Source: Actinopolymorpha sp. NPDC004070 (GTDB taxonomy: Bacteria; Actinomycetota; Actinomycetes; Propionibacteriales; Actinopolymorphaceae). Taken from it: DNA of 64,000 nucleotides. The notes under the pieces are model-generated. The model did no database searches and was not told where the DNA came from. It saw only the letters and a program-made list of their open reading frames with translations. Shown piece after piece: positions 17,038 through 26,471 of the stretch; position 1 is the first letter of the stretch, and the number at the start of each line of letters is the position of its first letter. Where the stretch lies: contig NZ_JBEXMJ010000010.1 in assembly GCF_040610475.1 (NCBI RefSeq), positions 248,001 through 312,000 of the forward strand, read 5' to 3'. Both the position numbers and the translations under genes were made by a program.

Positions 17038-18312
17038 GTGAACGGCACGCCGGAGGACCGGTGGACATCGCGGGGACCCGCGGCGGCCCGGCGCGCCCTG
17101 GACGAGCTGGCCGCCGAGGTTCCGACCGTCGTCTTCGAGCGTCCGGACACCGGTTCGCCGGCGCAGGCCCGGCCCCGGGCACGCCAGCACGGCCCGCCCC
17201 AGGCCGCCGGTGCCGACCCGCCGGCGCCCGGGTCGCCGCCGCCCGCAGAGGGGTCGTACGACGCGCTCGCGGCAGTGATCAGGGAAAACGTGGACCGCTA
17301 CCTCCGCGCCGCGGACGAGCACCGGCTGCCCAGCCGGGCCGAGCTCGCGGAGGTACGCGAGGACGCCGCCCGCCACGCCCGCGCGGACATCCCCATCGCC
17401 GACCTGCTCGCCGCGTACCACCTGAGCGCCCGGACAGGCTGGGAGGAGGTCGTCTCGGCGGACGACCCCGGTGAGCTGCGCCGGTGGAGCGACCACCTGC
17501 TGGCCTACGTGCGGTCGGTGACGGGCGCGGTGTCCAGCGGCTACGTCGAGGGGCACCAGCAGTTCAACGACGAGGAGAACACCGCCCGGCGGGCGCTCAC
17601 CAGGGCGCTCCTGGCGGGCGAACCCGCCTCGGCCCACGCCGAACGCGCCGGGATCAGCCTCACCACCAACCACCTGGTGCTGGTGTTCACCATCAGCGGG
17701 CCGGACGACGTGGCCCCCGAGAAGGTCGGCCACCTGATCCAGGAAGAGCTGGACGCCTACGCCGGGTCCCCTGTGCTCACCGTGCTGGACGGGCGGCGTG
17801 GCGTCGCGCTCGTCCCCGCACCTGGCGACGCCCTGCCGTCGCTGGAGCTGGGCCTCGTGTCCCTGGCCGAGCGCCTGGGCGCGGCGCTCACCACCCCGGT
17901 CCTGGTCGGCGCCGAACGCGCGGTCGAGCTGGCAGCGATCCCGGACGCGGTGGACCAGGCCGACGAGATCGCCCACCTCGCGTACGGCCTGGGCCGCCCG
18001 CCCGGCGCGTACGTCCTCTCCGACGTGCTGTTGGAGTACCAGCTCACCCGGCCGGGGCGGGGACGGGACCGGCTGGCCCGGATTCTCGACTGCCTGGACG
18101 GGCACCCGCACCTGGTGGAGACGCTGCTCGCCTACCAGCGCAGCGGCCACAACCGCCGGCAGGCGGCCGCCGAGCTGCACGTGCACCCGAACACCCTCGA
18201 CTACCGCCTGAACAGGGTGGCGAAGCTGACCAGGCTCGACCCGGGCCGGCCGGCCGACGCCCAGCTGCTGGCGGCCGCGGTGATCGCGCGCACTCCGCTG
18301 TCCGACGACTGA
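17038..18312 (+). CDS. PucR/CdaR family transcriptional regulator
   Basis: The protein has an N-terminal sensory region, a central CdaR GGDEF-like region (about residues 150-300) and a C-terminal PucR helix-turn-helix. The last is clear: ETLLAYQRSGHNRRQAAAEL followed by HVHPNTLDYRLNRVAKLT. PucR-type regulators often control purine, amino-acid or nitrogen catabolism; the target is unknown. The start is ambiguous. TTG at 17002 and GTG at 17017 and 17038 are in frame and none has a clear ribosome site; GTG at 17038 is given, leaving 424 residues. It faces a small gene of unknown function and precedes the nitrogen assimilation operon, which is on the other strand. Confidence 0.83.
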   Translation: MNGTPEDRWTSRGPAAARRALDELAAEVPTVVFERPDTGSPAQARPRARQHGPPQAAGADPPAPGSPPPAEGSYDALAAVIRENVDRYLRAADEHRLPSRAELAEVREDAARHARADIPIADLLAAYHLSARTGWEEVVSADDPGELRRWSDHLLAYVRSVTGAVSSGYVEGHQQFNDEENTARRALTRALLAGEPASAHAERAGISLTTNHLVLVFTISGPDDVAPEKVGHLIQEELDAYAGSPVLTVLDGRRGVALVPAPGDALPSLELGLVSLAERLGAALTTPVLVGAERAVELAAIPDAVDQADEIAHLAYGLGRPPGAYVLSDVLLEYQLTRPGRGRDRLARILDCLDGHPHLVETLLAYQRSGHNRRQAAAELHVHPNTLDYRLNRVAKLTRLDPGRPADAQLLAAAVIARTPLSDD

Positions 18313-18314
18313 GC

Positions 18315-18375
18315 GGTCAGCCGGGTCAGCGCCCGGCCGGCCGAGGTCAGCGCCGGCCGGCCAGGGTCAGCGGCC
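18315..18375. repeat. 20-bp tandem repeat between convergent genes
   Basis: Units beginning GGTCAGCGCC and continuing GGCCGGCC occur at about 18324 and 18345, with partial copies at 18315 and 18365. The GGCCGGCC parts can pair with each other, so the array may also stop transcription from both sides. It covers the last codons of the YnfA gene. Confidence 0.6.
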
Positions 18376-18702
18376 GCGCGGCGCGTACATGATCACCGCC
18401 ACGCCCACCAGGCAGATCGCGGCGCCGAGCAGGTCCCACCGGTCCGGGCGGAAGCGGTCGACGACGACGCCCCAGGCCAGTGAGCCGGCCACGAAGATTC
18501 CGCCGTACGCGGCCAGGATCCGGCCGAAGTTGGGGTCCGGCTGGAGGGTGGCGACGAAGCCGTACGCCCCCAGCGCGACGATGCCGGCGCCGATCCAGAG
18601 CACGCCCCGGTGTTCGCGAACGCCCTGCCAGATCAGCCAGGCGCCGCCGATCTCGGCGAGCGCCGCGACCACGAACAGGACCAGGGACCGTGCCACCGTC
18701 AC
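18367..18702 (-). CDS. YnfA family (UPF0060) inner-membrane protein
   Basis: The 111-residue protein has four hydrophobic helices and the YnfA signatures [14 protein letters not shown] at the start and [18 protein letters not shown] in the middle. YnfA proteins resemble small multidrug-resistance transporters and have been linked to efflux in some enterobacteria; the actinobacterial substrate is unknown. The GTG at 18702 starts the first helix within four residues. It follows the hemD-type gene on the same strand after 33 bases and may be read from the same transcript. Confidence 0.88.
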   Translation of the reverse strand: MTVARSLVLFVVAALAEIGGAWLIWQGVREHRGVLWIGAGIVALGAYGFVATLQPDPNFGRILAAYGGIFVAGSLAWGVVVDRFRPDRWDLLGAAICLVGVAVIMYAPRGR

Positions 18703-18735
18703 CCACCGGACGCTACGGCACCGCGGTGGTGCCGC

Positions 18736-19938
18736 TCACCGGCCGTCCGGGTCGACCGCGAGGCGATATCCCCGTTTGGTGACCGTTCCGACGATGTGGG
18801 AATCCCCCAGCCGGGCCCGCAGCCGCGCGATCGCCATCTCCACCGCGTGCCCGTCCGCGCTGCGCGGCAGGGTGCGGAGCAGGTCGGCCCGGGACACCAC
18901 GCGGCCCGGATGCTCGACGAGTGCCCGGAGCACGGCCATCGGGGCCGGGGCGAGCATCCGCATCTCCCCGTCCACGACGACAGCATGGCCGCGGATCTCC
19001 AGCCGGTGACCGGCCACCGCGACGTGGCGGGTGCGGTGCGCGGGCAGCCGGTCGGTCAGGGTGCGTACCAGTCCGCCGAGCCTGGCCCGGGCCGGTTGCA
19101 GCGTGGGCACGCCGCGCCGGGCGAGCGGACCGGCGGCCACCGGGCCCACACAGGCGGCGAGCACCCCGCTCCGGAACGCCTCGAGTACGGCCCCCTCCTC
19201 AGCACCCGAGACCTCCAACAGAGCGGCCGCCGCGGGCGCGCTGGTGAACGTGACCGCGTCGACGTAGCGGAGCTTCACCAGCTCCACCAGCCGGACGAGC
19301 GGAGCCACGTCCTCGGGCAGCACCCAGCGGTAGACGGGCACCTCGACCACCGAGGCGCCCGCGGACCGCAGCGCCGCGACGAAATCCGGCAGCGGCTCGC
19401 CGTGCAACTGGACCGCGATCCGCAGACCGCGTACGCCGCCGGCCAGCAGGTGGTCGAGCACCTCCTGCGAACACTCCGACTCAGGCGCCCAGGTCTCGGT
19501 CAGCCCGGCCGCGCGGATCGCACCACGCGCCTTCGGCCCCCTCGCGAGCAACCGGGCACCGGCCAGCGCGGCCAGCAGCCCGTCGGCCAGGCCGGCGCTC
19601 TCCGCGGCTTCCAGCCAGCCCCGGAAACCGATCCCGGTCGTGGCCACCGCGACGTCGATGCCCTGCGCCAGGCACAGCCGCGTCGCCGCCTGCAGCGCCC
19701 GGTCGTCGGCCAGCGGGACGATCCGGATGGCCGGGGCCTCGACGACCCGCGCTCCCCGGCGTTCGAGCAACGCCACGAGCTCCTCCCGGCGGCGGGCCGC
19801 GGTCACCCCGACGGTGAAGCCGGTGAGCGGCCGCAGCTCCGTGGAGACCTCCGCGGCCCGCGGCGGTTCGGCGCTCGCCCCCGCCGCCGGCGGCGGCAAC
19901 CCCGCGGCCGGGGCCTCGCCCTGCCGGATCGGTGTCAT
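18736..19938 (-). CDS. Uroporphyrinogen-III synthase fused to a winged-helix DNA-binding domain
   Basis: The 400-residue protein has a HemD-type domain (about residues 38-290: TVGVTAARRREEL at the start, then ATTGIGFRGWLE, VTFTSAPAAAALLE and CVGPVAAGPL). A C-terminal OmpR/PhoB-type winged helix follows (about 300-395: LVEHPGRVVSRADLLRTL, then VEMAIARLRARLGD and VTKRGYRLAV). HemD closes the tetrapyrrole ring that leads to siroheme, the nitrite reductase cofactor. Proteins of this fused type occur with nitrite reductase genes in actinobacteria and may act as regulators. Its ATG at 19938 overlaps the nirD stop in ATGA, so it is the last gene of the nitrate operon or close to it. Confidence 0.88.
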   Translation of the reverse strand: MTPIRQGEAPAAGLPPPAAGASAEPPRAAEVSTELRPLTGFTVGVTAARRREELVALLERRGARVVEAPAIRIVPLADDRALQAATRLCLAQGIDVAVATTGIGFRGWLEAAESAGLADGLLAALAGARLLARGPKARGAIRAAGLTETWAPESECSQEVLDHLLAGGVRGLRIAVQLHGEPLPDFVAALRSAGASVVEVPVYRWVLPEDVAPLVRLVELVKLRYVDAVTFTSAPAAAALLEVSGAEEGAVLEAFRSGVLAACVGPVAAGPLARRGVPTLQPARARLGGLVRTLTDRLPAHRTRHVAVAGHRLEIRGHAVVVDGEMRMLAPAPMAVLRALVEHPGRVVSRADLLRTLPRSADGHAVEMAIARLRARLGDSHIVGTVTKRGYRLAVDPDGR

Positions 19939-20309
19939 CGCCGGTCCCCGAGGGCGACCGACACCACGCCGCCGTCACAGTTGACGGCGTACGTCGGCAC
20001 GGCAACCCCCGGGGTGCCGAGGCACTGCCCGGTCCGCAGATCGAACGCCTGCTTGAACATCGGCGAGATGAGCACCGGAACCTCCCCGGCGCTGCCGACG
20101 ATGCCGCGGGACAGGACGTACGCACCGGAGAACGGGTCGCGGTTGCCCACGGCGTGTACCTGCCCGTCGTGGGTGCGGACGACGGCGACCTGTTCCCCGC
20201 CGACCAGTGCCGCGACCGGGCGTTCGGGCACCAGGTCGGACTCGGCGCACACCGCGACCCAGGTGTGGTTCCACGTCGTTCCCGCGGGTTCGCTCAGCAC
20301 TGCTGTCAT
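19935..20309 (-). CDS. nirD: Nitrite reductase [NAD(P)H] small subunit
   Basis: The 124-residue protein is a Rieske-like domain of the NirD type. It has the sequence WVAVCAESDLVPERPVAALV, followed by NRDPFSGAYVLSRGIV and SPMFKQAFDLRTGQCL. NirD lacks the Rieske iron ligands and serves as the small subunit of cytoplasmic NADH nitrite reductase, which converts nitrite to ammonium. Its ATG overlaps the nirB stop and its stop overlaps the next start, both as ATGA, which fixes both ends and supports balanced synthesis with NirB. Confidence 0.93.
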   Translation of the reverse strand: MTAVLSEPAGTTWNHTWVAVCAESDLVPERPVAALVGGEQVAVVRTHDGQVHAVGNRDPFSGAYVLSRGIVGSAGEVPVLISPMFKQAFDLRTGQCLGTPGVAVPTYAVNCDGGVVSVALGDRR

Positions 20310-22843
20310 CTGTCAACCTCTCCTTGCGTGCGCGTCGCCAGGGTGGGGCCGGCGACGAGGACGGGCGCGTCGGCGGGTACCGCCTGGCCGCGTTGGGTGA
20401 CGAACTCGATCGACGGATCCGGCGTTCCGGGCGCGTTGACGAACGACACGAAGCGGCCGAGCTTCTCCGGGTCGTTCAGGGTCGCCGCCCACTCGTCGCT
20501 GTAGCTGCCGACGTGGCGTTCCATGGCCGCGTCGAGATCGGCGCAGATACCGAGCGCGTCGTCGACGATCACCGACCGGAGGTGGTCCAGGCCGCCGTCC
20601 ATGCCCTCGATCCAGGCGGCGGTGCGCTGGAGCCGGTCGGCCGTGCGTACGTAGAACATCAGGAACCGGTCGATGGTGCGGACGAGAGTCTCGGTGTCCA
20701 GGTCGGTGGCGAACAGGTCCGCGTGCCTGGGGCGGAAGCCGCCGTTGCCGCCCAAGAAGAGGTTCCAGCCGTTCTCCGTCGCGATCACGCCGACGTCCTT
20801 GCCTCGCGCCTCGGCACACTCGCGTGCGCAGCCCGACACCGCCGCCTTGATCTTGTGCGGGGAGCGCAGACCGCGGTAGCGCAACTCCAGGTTGACGGCG
20901 AGACTCACCGAGTCCTGTACGCCGAAGCGGCACCAGGTCGTGCCCACACAGGACTTCACCGTCCGGACCGCCTTGCCGTACGCATGCCCGGACTCCATCC
21001 CCGCGTCGACCAGCCGGCGCCAGATCAGCGGCAGCTGCTCCACCCGGGCGCCGAGCAGGTCGATGCGCTGCGCACCGGTGATCTTCGTGTAGAGGTTGAA
21101 GTCCCGGGCGACCTCGGCGATCACCAGCAGCTTGTCCGGCGTGATCTCACCACCCGGGATGCGTGGGACGACGGAGTAGGTGCCGTTGCGCTGAAGGTTG
21201 GCGAGGAAGCGGTCGTTGGTGTCCTGCAGCGCGGCCTGCTCACCGTCCAGGATGTGCCCGTTGCCCAGGCTCGACAGGATGGAGGCGATCGCGGGCTTGC
21301 AGACGTCGCATCCCCGCCCGGTGCCGAACTCCGCCACGATCCGGGAGAAGGTGCGCAGCTCGCGCACCCGCACCAGGTCGAAGAGCTCCTGCCGGGAGTG
21401 CGAGAAGTGCTCGCACATCGCCTTCGACTGCTCCACGCCCGCCTGGGTGAGCAGCGTCTTCAGCAGGGGTACGCACGACCCGCAACCGGTGCCCGCCCGG
21501 GTGCACGCCTTCAGCCCGGCGACGTCGCTGTGCCCGTCCCCCACCGCGGTGAGGATGTCGTCCTTGGTGACCGCGTGACAGGAGCACACCTGCGCACCGC
21601 CGGGCAGGTCGCCGGACACCTCCCCGGAGCCGAGGAAGTCCGCCAGCTTCCCGGGCAAGGGGCCGTTGACACTGGCCCTCAGCACGGCGTAGGCCGAGGC
21701 ATCGCCGACCAGGATCCCGCCGAGCAAAGTCTGCGCGTCGTCGGTGAGCGCGAGCTTGGCGTAGATGCCGTGCGCGGGGTCGGAGTAGACCACGTCCAGT
21801 TCGCCGGCCGGTGTGCCGAAACTCGCCACGTCCACGCCGAGCAGCTTGAGCTTGGTCGAGGTGTCGGCGGCCGCGAACGTATCGTCGCCGCCCAGCAGTC
21901 GACCGGCCACCACCTCGGCCATGGCGTAGCCGGGTGCCACCAGGCCGTGCACCCGCCCGTCCACGTTCGCGCACTCCCCGATCGCGTACACGTCCGGATC
22001 GGACGTACGACAGGTCCGGTCGACGACGACGCCACCGCGCGGGCCGACTTCCAGGCCGCACGAACGGGCGAGGTCGTCACGGGGACGGACGCCGGCCGCG
22101 AAGACCACGGTGTCCACGTCGATGCCCGGTTCGGTGACAGTGGGCTCGTCGGTGCTGTCGACATCATCCGCGCCGAACACCATCCGCCGCACGCAGCCGT
22201 CCGGCCCGGCCTCCAGCCGCTCGGTCCTCGTCGCGGCGTGCACGGTGAGTCCGAGCGCCTCGACGTGCCGGCGCAGCATCGCGCCGCCGGCCTCGTCGAG
22301 CTGCATCGGCATCAGCCGCGGCGCGAACTCCACCACGTGGGTGCGAAGTCCCAGCAGGCGAAGTGCATTCGCTGCCTCCAGGCCGAGAAGGCCGCCGCCC
22401 ACCACCGCGCCCGCGTGGCGTCCGGCGCAGTGGGCCGCGAGCGCTTCCAGGTCCTCCAGCGTGCGGTACACGAAACAGCCCGGCAGGTCGCTGCCGGCCA
22501 CGGGGGGCACGAACGGGTACGACCCGGTGGCCAGGACCAGCGCGTCGTAGGCGTACTCGCCCCGCGCGGTGGTGACCACCCGGCGGTCCCGGTCGACCGA
22601 CAACGCGGGCTCACCCAGACGTAGGGTCACCTCCGCGGCGTCGTCGTAGAACCCCTCGGGCACCAGGGAGAGTTCCTCCGCCGAGGTGCCGGTGAAGTAC
22701 GCCGACAGGCCCACCCGGTCGTACGCGGGCCGGCTCTCCTCCGCGAGCACCGTCACCTCCCACCGGCCCTCGGTGTCCCGGGCGCGCAACGCCTCCACGA
22801 ACCGCTGCCCCACCATGCCGTTGCCGACGACGACGAGCTTCAT
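20306..22843 (-). CDS. nirB: Nitrite reductase [NAD(P)H] large subunit
   Basis: The 845-residue protein has an FAD/NAD(P)H oxidoreductase domain at the N-terminus (KLVVVGNGMVGQRFVEAL), a BFD-like [2Fe-2S] domain at about 415-460 (CSCHA and CGSC) and a further CDVC pair near 511. The C-terminal sulfite/nitrite reductase domain carries the [4Fe-4S]-siroheme cysteines in SCVGTTWCRFG (about 633) and SGCARECAEARGKD (about 670). It reduces nitrite to ammonium with six electrons from NAD(P)H in the cytoplasm. The ATG at 22843 follows GGAGGAGG and overlaps the upstream stop in ATGA; a longer in-frame extension lies inside the preceding gene and is rejected. Confidence 0.95.
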   Translation of the reverse strand: MKLVVVGNGMVGQRFVEALRARDTEGRWEVTVLAEESRPAYDRVGLSAYFTGTSAEELSLVPEGFYDDAAEVTLRLGEPALSVDRDRRVVTTARGEYAYDALVLATGSYPFVPPVAGSDLPGCFVYRTLEDLEALAAHCAGRHAGAVVGGGLLGLEAANALRLLGLRTHVVEFAPRLMPMQLDEAGGAMLRRHVEALGLTVHAATRTERLEAGPDGCVRRMVFGADDVDSTDEPTVTEPGIDVDTVVFAAGVRPRDDLARSCGLEVGPRGGVVVDRTCRTSDPDVYAIGECANVDGRVHGLVAPGYAMAEVVAGRLLGGDDTFAAADTSTKLKLLGVDVASFGTPAGELDVVYSDPAHGIYAKLALTDDAQTLLGGILVGDASAYAVLRASVNGPLPGKLADFLGSGEVSGDLPGGAQVCSCHAVTKDDILTAVGDGHSDVAGLKACTRAGTGCGSCVPLLKTLLTQAGVEQSKAMCEHFSHSRQELFDLVRVRELRTFSRIVAEFGTGRGCDVCKPAIASILSSLGNGHILDGEQAALQDTNDRFLANLQRNGTYSVVPRIPGGEITPDKLLVIAEVARDFNLYTKITGAQRIDLLGARVEQLPLIWRRLVDAGMESGHAYGKAVRTVKSCVGTTWCRFGVQDSVSLAVNLELRYRGLRSPHKIKAAVSGCARECAEARGKDVGVIATENGWNLFLGGNGGFRPRHADLFATDLDTETLVRTIDRFLMFYVRTADRLQRTAAWIEGMDGGLDHLRSVIVDDALGICADLDAAMERHVGSYSDEWAATLNDPEKLGRFVSFVNAPGTPDPSIEFVTQRGQAVPADAPVLVAGPTLATRTQGEVDR

Positions 22844-24288
22844 GCGACCACCTCCTCCGGCGCGGGGACGTGCGCCGGGCCCGCGGACAGCGCGGCGACG
22901 AACCCCTCGATGGTGTCGCGGCAGCCACCGCAACCTGTACTTGCGCGGGTGGCCCGCGCGACCTGCTCGGTAGTACGCGCACCGGCCAGCCACGCGCTCG
23001 CGATGCCGCCGGCGGTGACGCCGTTGCACCGGCACAGCGTGTCGCCGGCGGCGGGCCCGCCCGCCGATCCGCTCGCGGCCGGACCGGCGCCGGGGCGGGC
23101 GAACAGCAGCGACCGCGCGTCCGCCGGCACCGGCGCGTCCCGGTCGAACAGCTGGGTGACCGTGCCGACGCTCGGGTTGTCGCCGAGCAGGATCGCGCCG
23201 ACCAGCCGGCGTTCGCGGATGAGCACCTTCTGGTAGACGTGCCGTGCCGGGTCGGCGAAGGTCACCACCTCGGTGGCCTCGTCGCGCACGTGTGGATCGC
23301 CCATGGTGGCGAGGTCGACGCCGGGCGCCTTGAGCCGGGTGACCAGCCTCGACCCGGCGTACGTCCCGCCGTGCCCGGCGACCACCCTGGCCGCGACCCT
23401 GGCCTGCTCCCACGCGGGCGCGACCAGGCCGTACACCCGGCCGCGGTGCTCGGCGCAGTCGCCGAGGGCGAGGATCGCGGGGTCGGAGGTACGCATCCGG
23501 TCGTCCACCACGATCCCGAGGCCGGTGCGCAAGCCGGCATTGACAGCGAGCCCGGTGTCGGGCCGTACGCCGCACGCGACCACCAGCAGGTCGGCCGGGA
23601 TCCGGGTGCCGTCCTCCAGTACGACGCCACACACGTGCCCGTCCTCATCGGTGACGACGGCCGCCGTCGCCGCCTCGACCAGCACCTCGACCCCCAACTC
23701 GGCAAGCGTTCCGGTGAGGATGCGACTGGCGTCAAGGTCGAGTTGGCGTTCCATCAGGTGACCGCGGGCGTGCACGACGCGGGCCCGAAGTCCCCGCCGG
23801 GCAAGGCCGCGCGCTGCCTCCAGGCCGAGCAGACCGCCGCCGAGCACCACGACGTCGCGAGCCCCGCGCGCCGCGGCCAGGATCCGCCGGCAGTCGGCGA
23901 GGGTCCGGAACACGGCTGCGCCCTCCACGAGCGAACCGTCGTCGTGGCACAGCCCCTTCACCGTGGGGACGACCGGCCGGCTTCCGGTGGCGAGCACCAG
24001 CACGTCGTACCGCGTCCGGCTCCCGTCGTCGGCGTACACCACGCGCCGACCCGGGTCGATCGCGGTGACCGAGACCCCGGTGCGCAGGTCCAGCGCACCG
24101 GACGGTTCGGGCAACGCGAGGTCGTCCGGCGCGAGCCGGCCGGACAGCAGCTCCGGCAGCAGGATCCGGTTGTACGCCCGGCCGGGCTCGGCACCGAACA
24201 CGACCAGCGGACGGTGCGGGTCGAGTGCGCGCAGGTCGGCCGCGAACCTCGTACCGGCCATCCCGTTGCCCGCCACCACGACGCTCAT
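22840..24288 (-). CDS. FAD-dependent oxidoreductase with C-terminal [2Fe-2S] domain (nitrate reductase electron-transfer subunit, NasB-like)
   Basis: The 482-residue protein resembles the first half of NirB. It has an FAD-binding start (MSVVVAGNGMAGTRFAADL), an NAD-binding motif (VVLGGGLLGLEAARGLA), the second FAD motif (ILALGDCAEH) and a C-terminal BFD-like domain with cysteines in CRCNG and CGGC. Proteins of this kind pass electrons from NAD(P)H to assimilatory nitrate reductase. Its position between the catalytic nitrate reductase and nirB, with ATGA overlaps at both ends, supports that job. A second possibility is a duplicated NirB front half with an auxiliary role. The ATG at 24288 is fixed by the overlap with the upstream gene. 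Confidence 0.85.
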   Translation of the reverse strand: MSVVVAGNGMAGTRFAADLRALDPHRPLVVFGAEPGRAYNRILLPELLSGRLAPDDLALPEPSGALDLRTGVSVTAIDPGRRVVYADDGSRTRYDVLVLATGSRPVVPTVKGLCHDDGSLVEGAAVFRTLADCRRILAAARGARDVVVLGGGLLGLEAARGLARRGLRARVVHARGHLMERQLDLDASRILTGTLAELGVEVLVEAATAAVVTDEDGHVCGVVLEDGTRIPADLLVVACGVRPDTGLAVNAGLRTGLGIVVDDRMRTSDPAILALGDCAEHRGRVYGLVAPAWEQARVAARVVAGHGGTYAGSRLVTRLKAPGVDLATMGDPHVRDEATEVVTFADPARHVYQKVLIRERRLVGAILLGDNPSVGTVTQLFDRDAPVPADARSLLFARPGAGPAASGSAGGPAAGDTLCRCNGVTAGGIASAWLAGARTTEQVARATRASTGCGGCRDTIEGFVAALSAGPAHVPAPEEVVA

Positions 24289-26414
24289 CGGCTCGCCTCC
24301 AGCCGGACCGCGCAGACCTTGAACTCCGGCATCCGCGACGTCGGGTCCAGCGCCGGGTTGGTGAGGACGTTGGCCCGGCCCGCACCCGGCCAGTGGAACG
24401 GCATGAACACCGTGTCCACCCGGATCGTCTCGGTCAGCCGGGCGGGTGCCACGGCGACGCCGCGCCGGCTCACCACCCGTACGTCGTCGCCCTCGGCAAG
24501 GCCGTGGCGTTCGGCCAGCACCGGATGCACCTCCACGAACGGCCCGGGCGCCGCCTTCGCAAGTGCCGGGACCCTCCTCGTCTGGGCGCCGCTCTGGTAC
24601 TGCGCCAGCACCCGGCCGGTGGTGAGGTAGACCGGGTACGCCTCGTCCACGTCCTCCACCGCTGGCCGGTGGTCGACCCGCACGAACCTCGCCCGGCCGT
24701 CCGGTGTGGCGAAGCGCTCCAGGAACATCCGCGGTGTCCCGGGGTGGGCGGGCCCCGGGCACGGCCAGAAGACCCCGCCCTCGGCGTCGATGCGCTCGTA
24801 GCTGATCCCCGCGTAGTCGGCGGGACCACCCGCACTGGCCCGGCCGAGTTCGGCGAAGACCCGGCCCGGGTCGGTCTCCACGGCAGGTCCACGGCCGAGA
24901 GCGTCCGCGAGCCCGGCCAGGATCTCCAGGTCGGTGCGCACCTGCGCCGGCGGCGGACGCAGCCGGCGGCGCCGGATCACCCGCCCCTCCAGGTTGGTCA
25001 TGGTGCCGTCCTCCTCGGCCCACTGGGCGCTGGGCAGCACCACGTCGGCGAGGTCGGCGGTCTCCGAGCGCACCAGGTCGGCAACCACGAGCAGGTCCAG
25101 CCCGGCCAGGCGTTCCTCGACCCGGGTGGCCGCGGGTGCCGACACGACCGGGTTGGTGCCGAACACCAGCAGGACCTTCGGCCCACTCGGCCGGCCGAGG
25201 GAGTCCAAAAGTTCGTACGCGCTCGGCCCGGGACCGGGTAGGTCGTCCGGGGCGACACCCCACACACCCGCCACGTGCGCGCGGGCCGCCGGGTCGTCGA
25301 TGCGGCGGTAGCCGGGCAACTGGTCGGCCTTCTGCCCGTGCTCGCGGCCGCCCTGCCCGTTGCCCTGCCCGGTGAGGCAGCCGTACCCCGAACCCTGCTT
25401 GCCCGGAAGCCCCAGTGCCAAGGCCAGGTTGACGAACGCGCTCACCGTGTCCGTTCCCTTGGCGTGCTGCTCCGCGCCGCGTCCGGTGAGCACCATCGCC
25501 TTGTCAGCGGTGGCCAGCAGCCGGACCGCCTCCCGTTGCTGGGCCGCAGGCACCCCGGTGACCCGCTCGACGCGTTCGGGCCAGTAGGTCATCGCGATCG
25601 GCCGGACGTCGGCCAGACCGGTGGTGCGGGCCGCGACGTACTCGCTGTCGGCGTACCCCTCCACCAGCACGATGTGCAGCAATCCCAGCGCGAGCGCCAG
25701 GTCGGTGCCCGGCGTGGGCTGCAGGTGCAGCCGGGCACGCTCGGCCGTCGGCGTACGCCGCGGGTCGACGACGATCAGCCCGCCGGTGTCCGGCCGCGAT
25801 GCGGTGAGCACGCGCAGGAACGGCGGCATGGTCTCCGCCGCGTTGCCACCGACGAGGAGGACCACGTCGGCCGCGGCGATGTCGCCCAGCGGGAACGGCA
25901 GACCGCGGTCGAGCCCGAAGGCCCGGTTGGCGGCCGCGGCCGCCGACGACATGCAGAACCTGCCGTTGTAGTCGATGTTCGGCGTGCGCAGGACCGTCCG
26001 GGCGAACTTCCCCAGCATGTAGGCCTTCTCGTTCGTCAGGCCCCCGCCGCCGAGCACCGCCACGGCACCGGGCCCGTGTTCGGCCTGCACCCGCGCGATC
26101 GCCGCGCCGACGGTGCCGAACGCCCTCTCCCACGACGCGGGCGCGAGCGGCTCATCCCGCGAGGCCCGCATCAGCGGCGTGCGCAGCCGGTCGGTGGTGG
26201 AGAGGAGTTCGGCCGCCGTCCAGCCCTTCTGGCACAGGGCGGCGGCGTTGTCCCCGTGTGCGCGGGGAGCCACCACCACGTTCTCCGAGCCCTGTTCCCC
26301 CGCGGCCCGCACCGCGCTCAGCCCCATCCCGCACTGCAGTGCGCAGTACGGACAGTGCGTCGCCACCGGAGCGGAATCGGACATGTCGTCGAGCCTGCGG
26401 TCCCACCGTTTCAC
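24285..26414 (-). CDS. nasA: Assimilatory nitrate reductase catalytic subunit (molybdopterin)
   Basis: The 709-residue protein is a cytoplasmic molybdopterin-guanine-dinucleotide enzyme. An N-terminal [4Fe-4S] motif (CPYCALQCGMG, fourth Cys in LCQKGW) is followed by the molybdopterin regions (NGRFCMSSAAAA, VLLVGGNAAETMPP, VLTGRGAEQ and GSGYGCLTGQGNGQGGREHG). The C-terminal dinucleotide-binding domain ends near LTNPALDPTSRMPEFKVCAVR. There is no twin-arginine signal, which fits assimilatory rather than periplasmic function. The [2Fe-2S] domain of some NasA proteins is absent but is supplied by the next gene. GTG at 26414 follows GAGGGG; ATG at 26384 is an alternative. It lies 57 bases after narK. 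Confidence 0.92.
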   Translation of the reverse strand: MKRWDRRLDDMSDSAPVATHCPYCALQCGMGLSAVRAAGEQGSENVVVAPRAHGDNAAALCQKGWTAAELLSTTDRLRTPLMRASRDEPLAPASWERAFGTVGAAIARVQAEHGPGAVAVLGGGGLTNEKAYMLGKFARTVLRTPNIDYNGRFCMSSAAAAANRAFGLDRGLPFPLGDIAAADVVLLVGGNAAETMPPFLRVLTASRPDTGGLIVVDPRRTPTAERARLHLQPTPGTDLALALGLLHIVLVEGYADSEYVAARTTGLADVRPIAMTYWPERVERVTGVPAAQQREAVRLLATADKAMVLTGRGAEQHAKGTDTVSAFVNLALALGLPGKQGSGYGCLTGQGNGQGGREHGQKADQLPGYRRIDDPAARAHVAGVWGVAPDDLPGPGPSAYELLDSLGRPSGPKVLLVFGTNPVVSAPAATRVEERLAGLDLLVVADLVRSETADLADVVLPSAQWAEEDGTMTNLEGRVIRRRRLRPPPAQVRTDLEILAGLADALGRGPAVETDPGRVFAELGRASAGGPADYAGISYERIDAEGGVFWPCPGPAHPGTPRMFLERFATPDGRARFVRVDHRPAVEDVDEAYPVYLTTGRVLAQYQSGAQTRRVPALAKAAPGPFVEVHPVLAERHGLAEGDDVRVVSRRGVAVAPARLTETIRVDTVFMPFHWPGAGRANVLTNPALDPTSRMPEFKVCAVRLEASR

Positions 26415-26471
26415 GCCTGGGTCCCCTCTGTTTCGAGTCTGTCAACGCACGCTCACCGGTCCCCGGATCGC

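Noticed and set aside
20207..22624. Long plus-strand open frame opposite nirB
   Set aside because: Antisense shadow of a clearly recognised gene; no family motifs or ribosome site.
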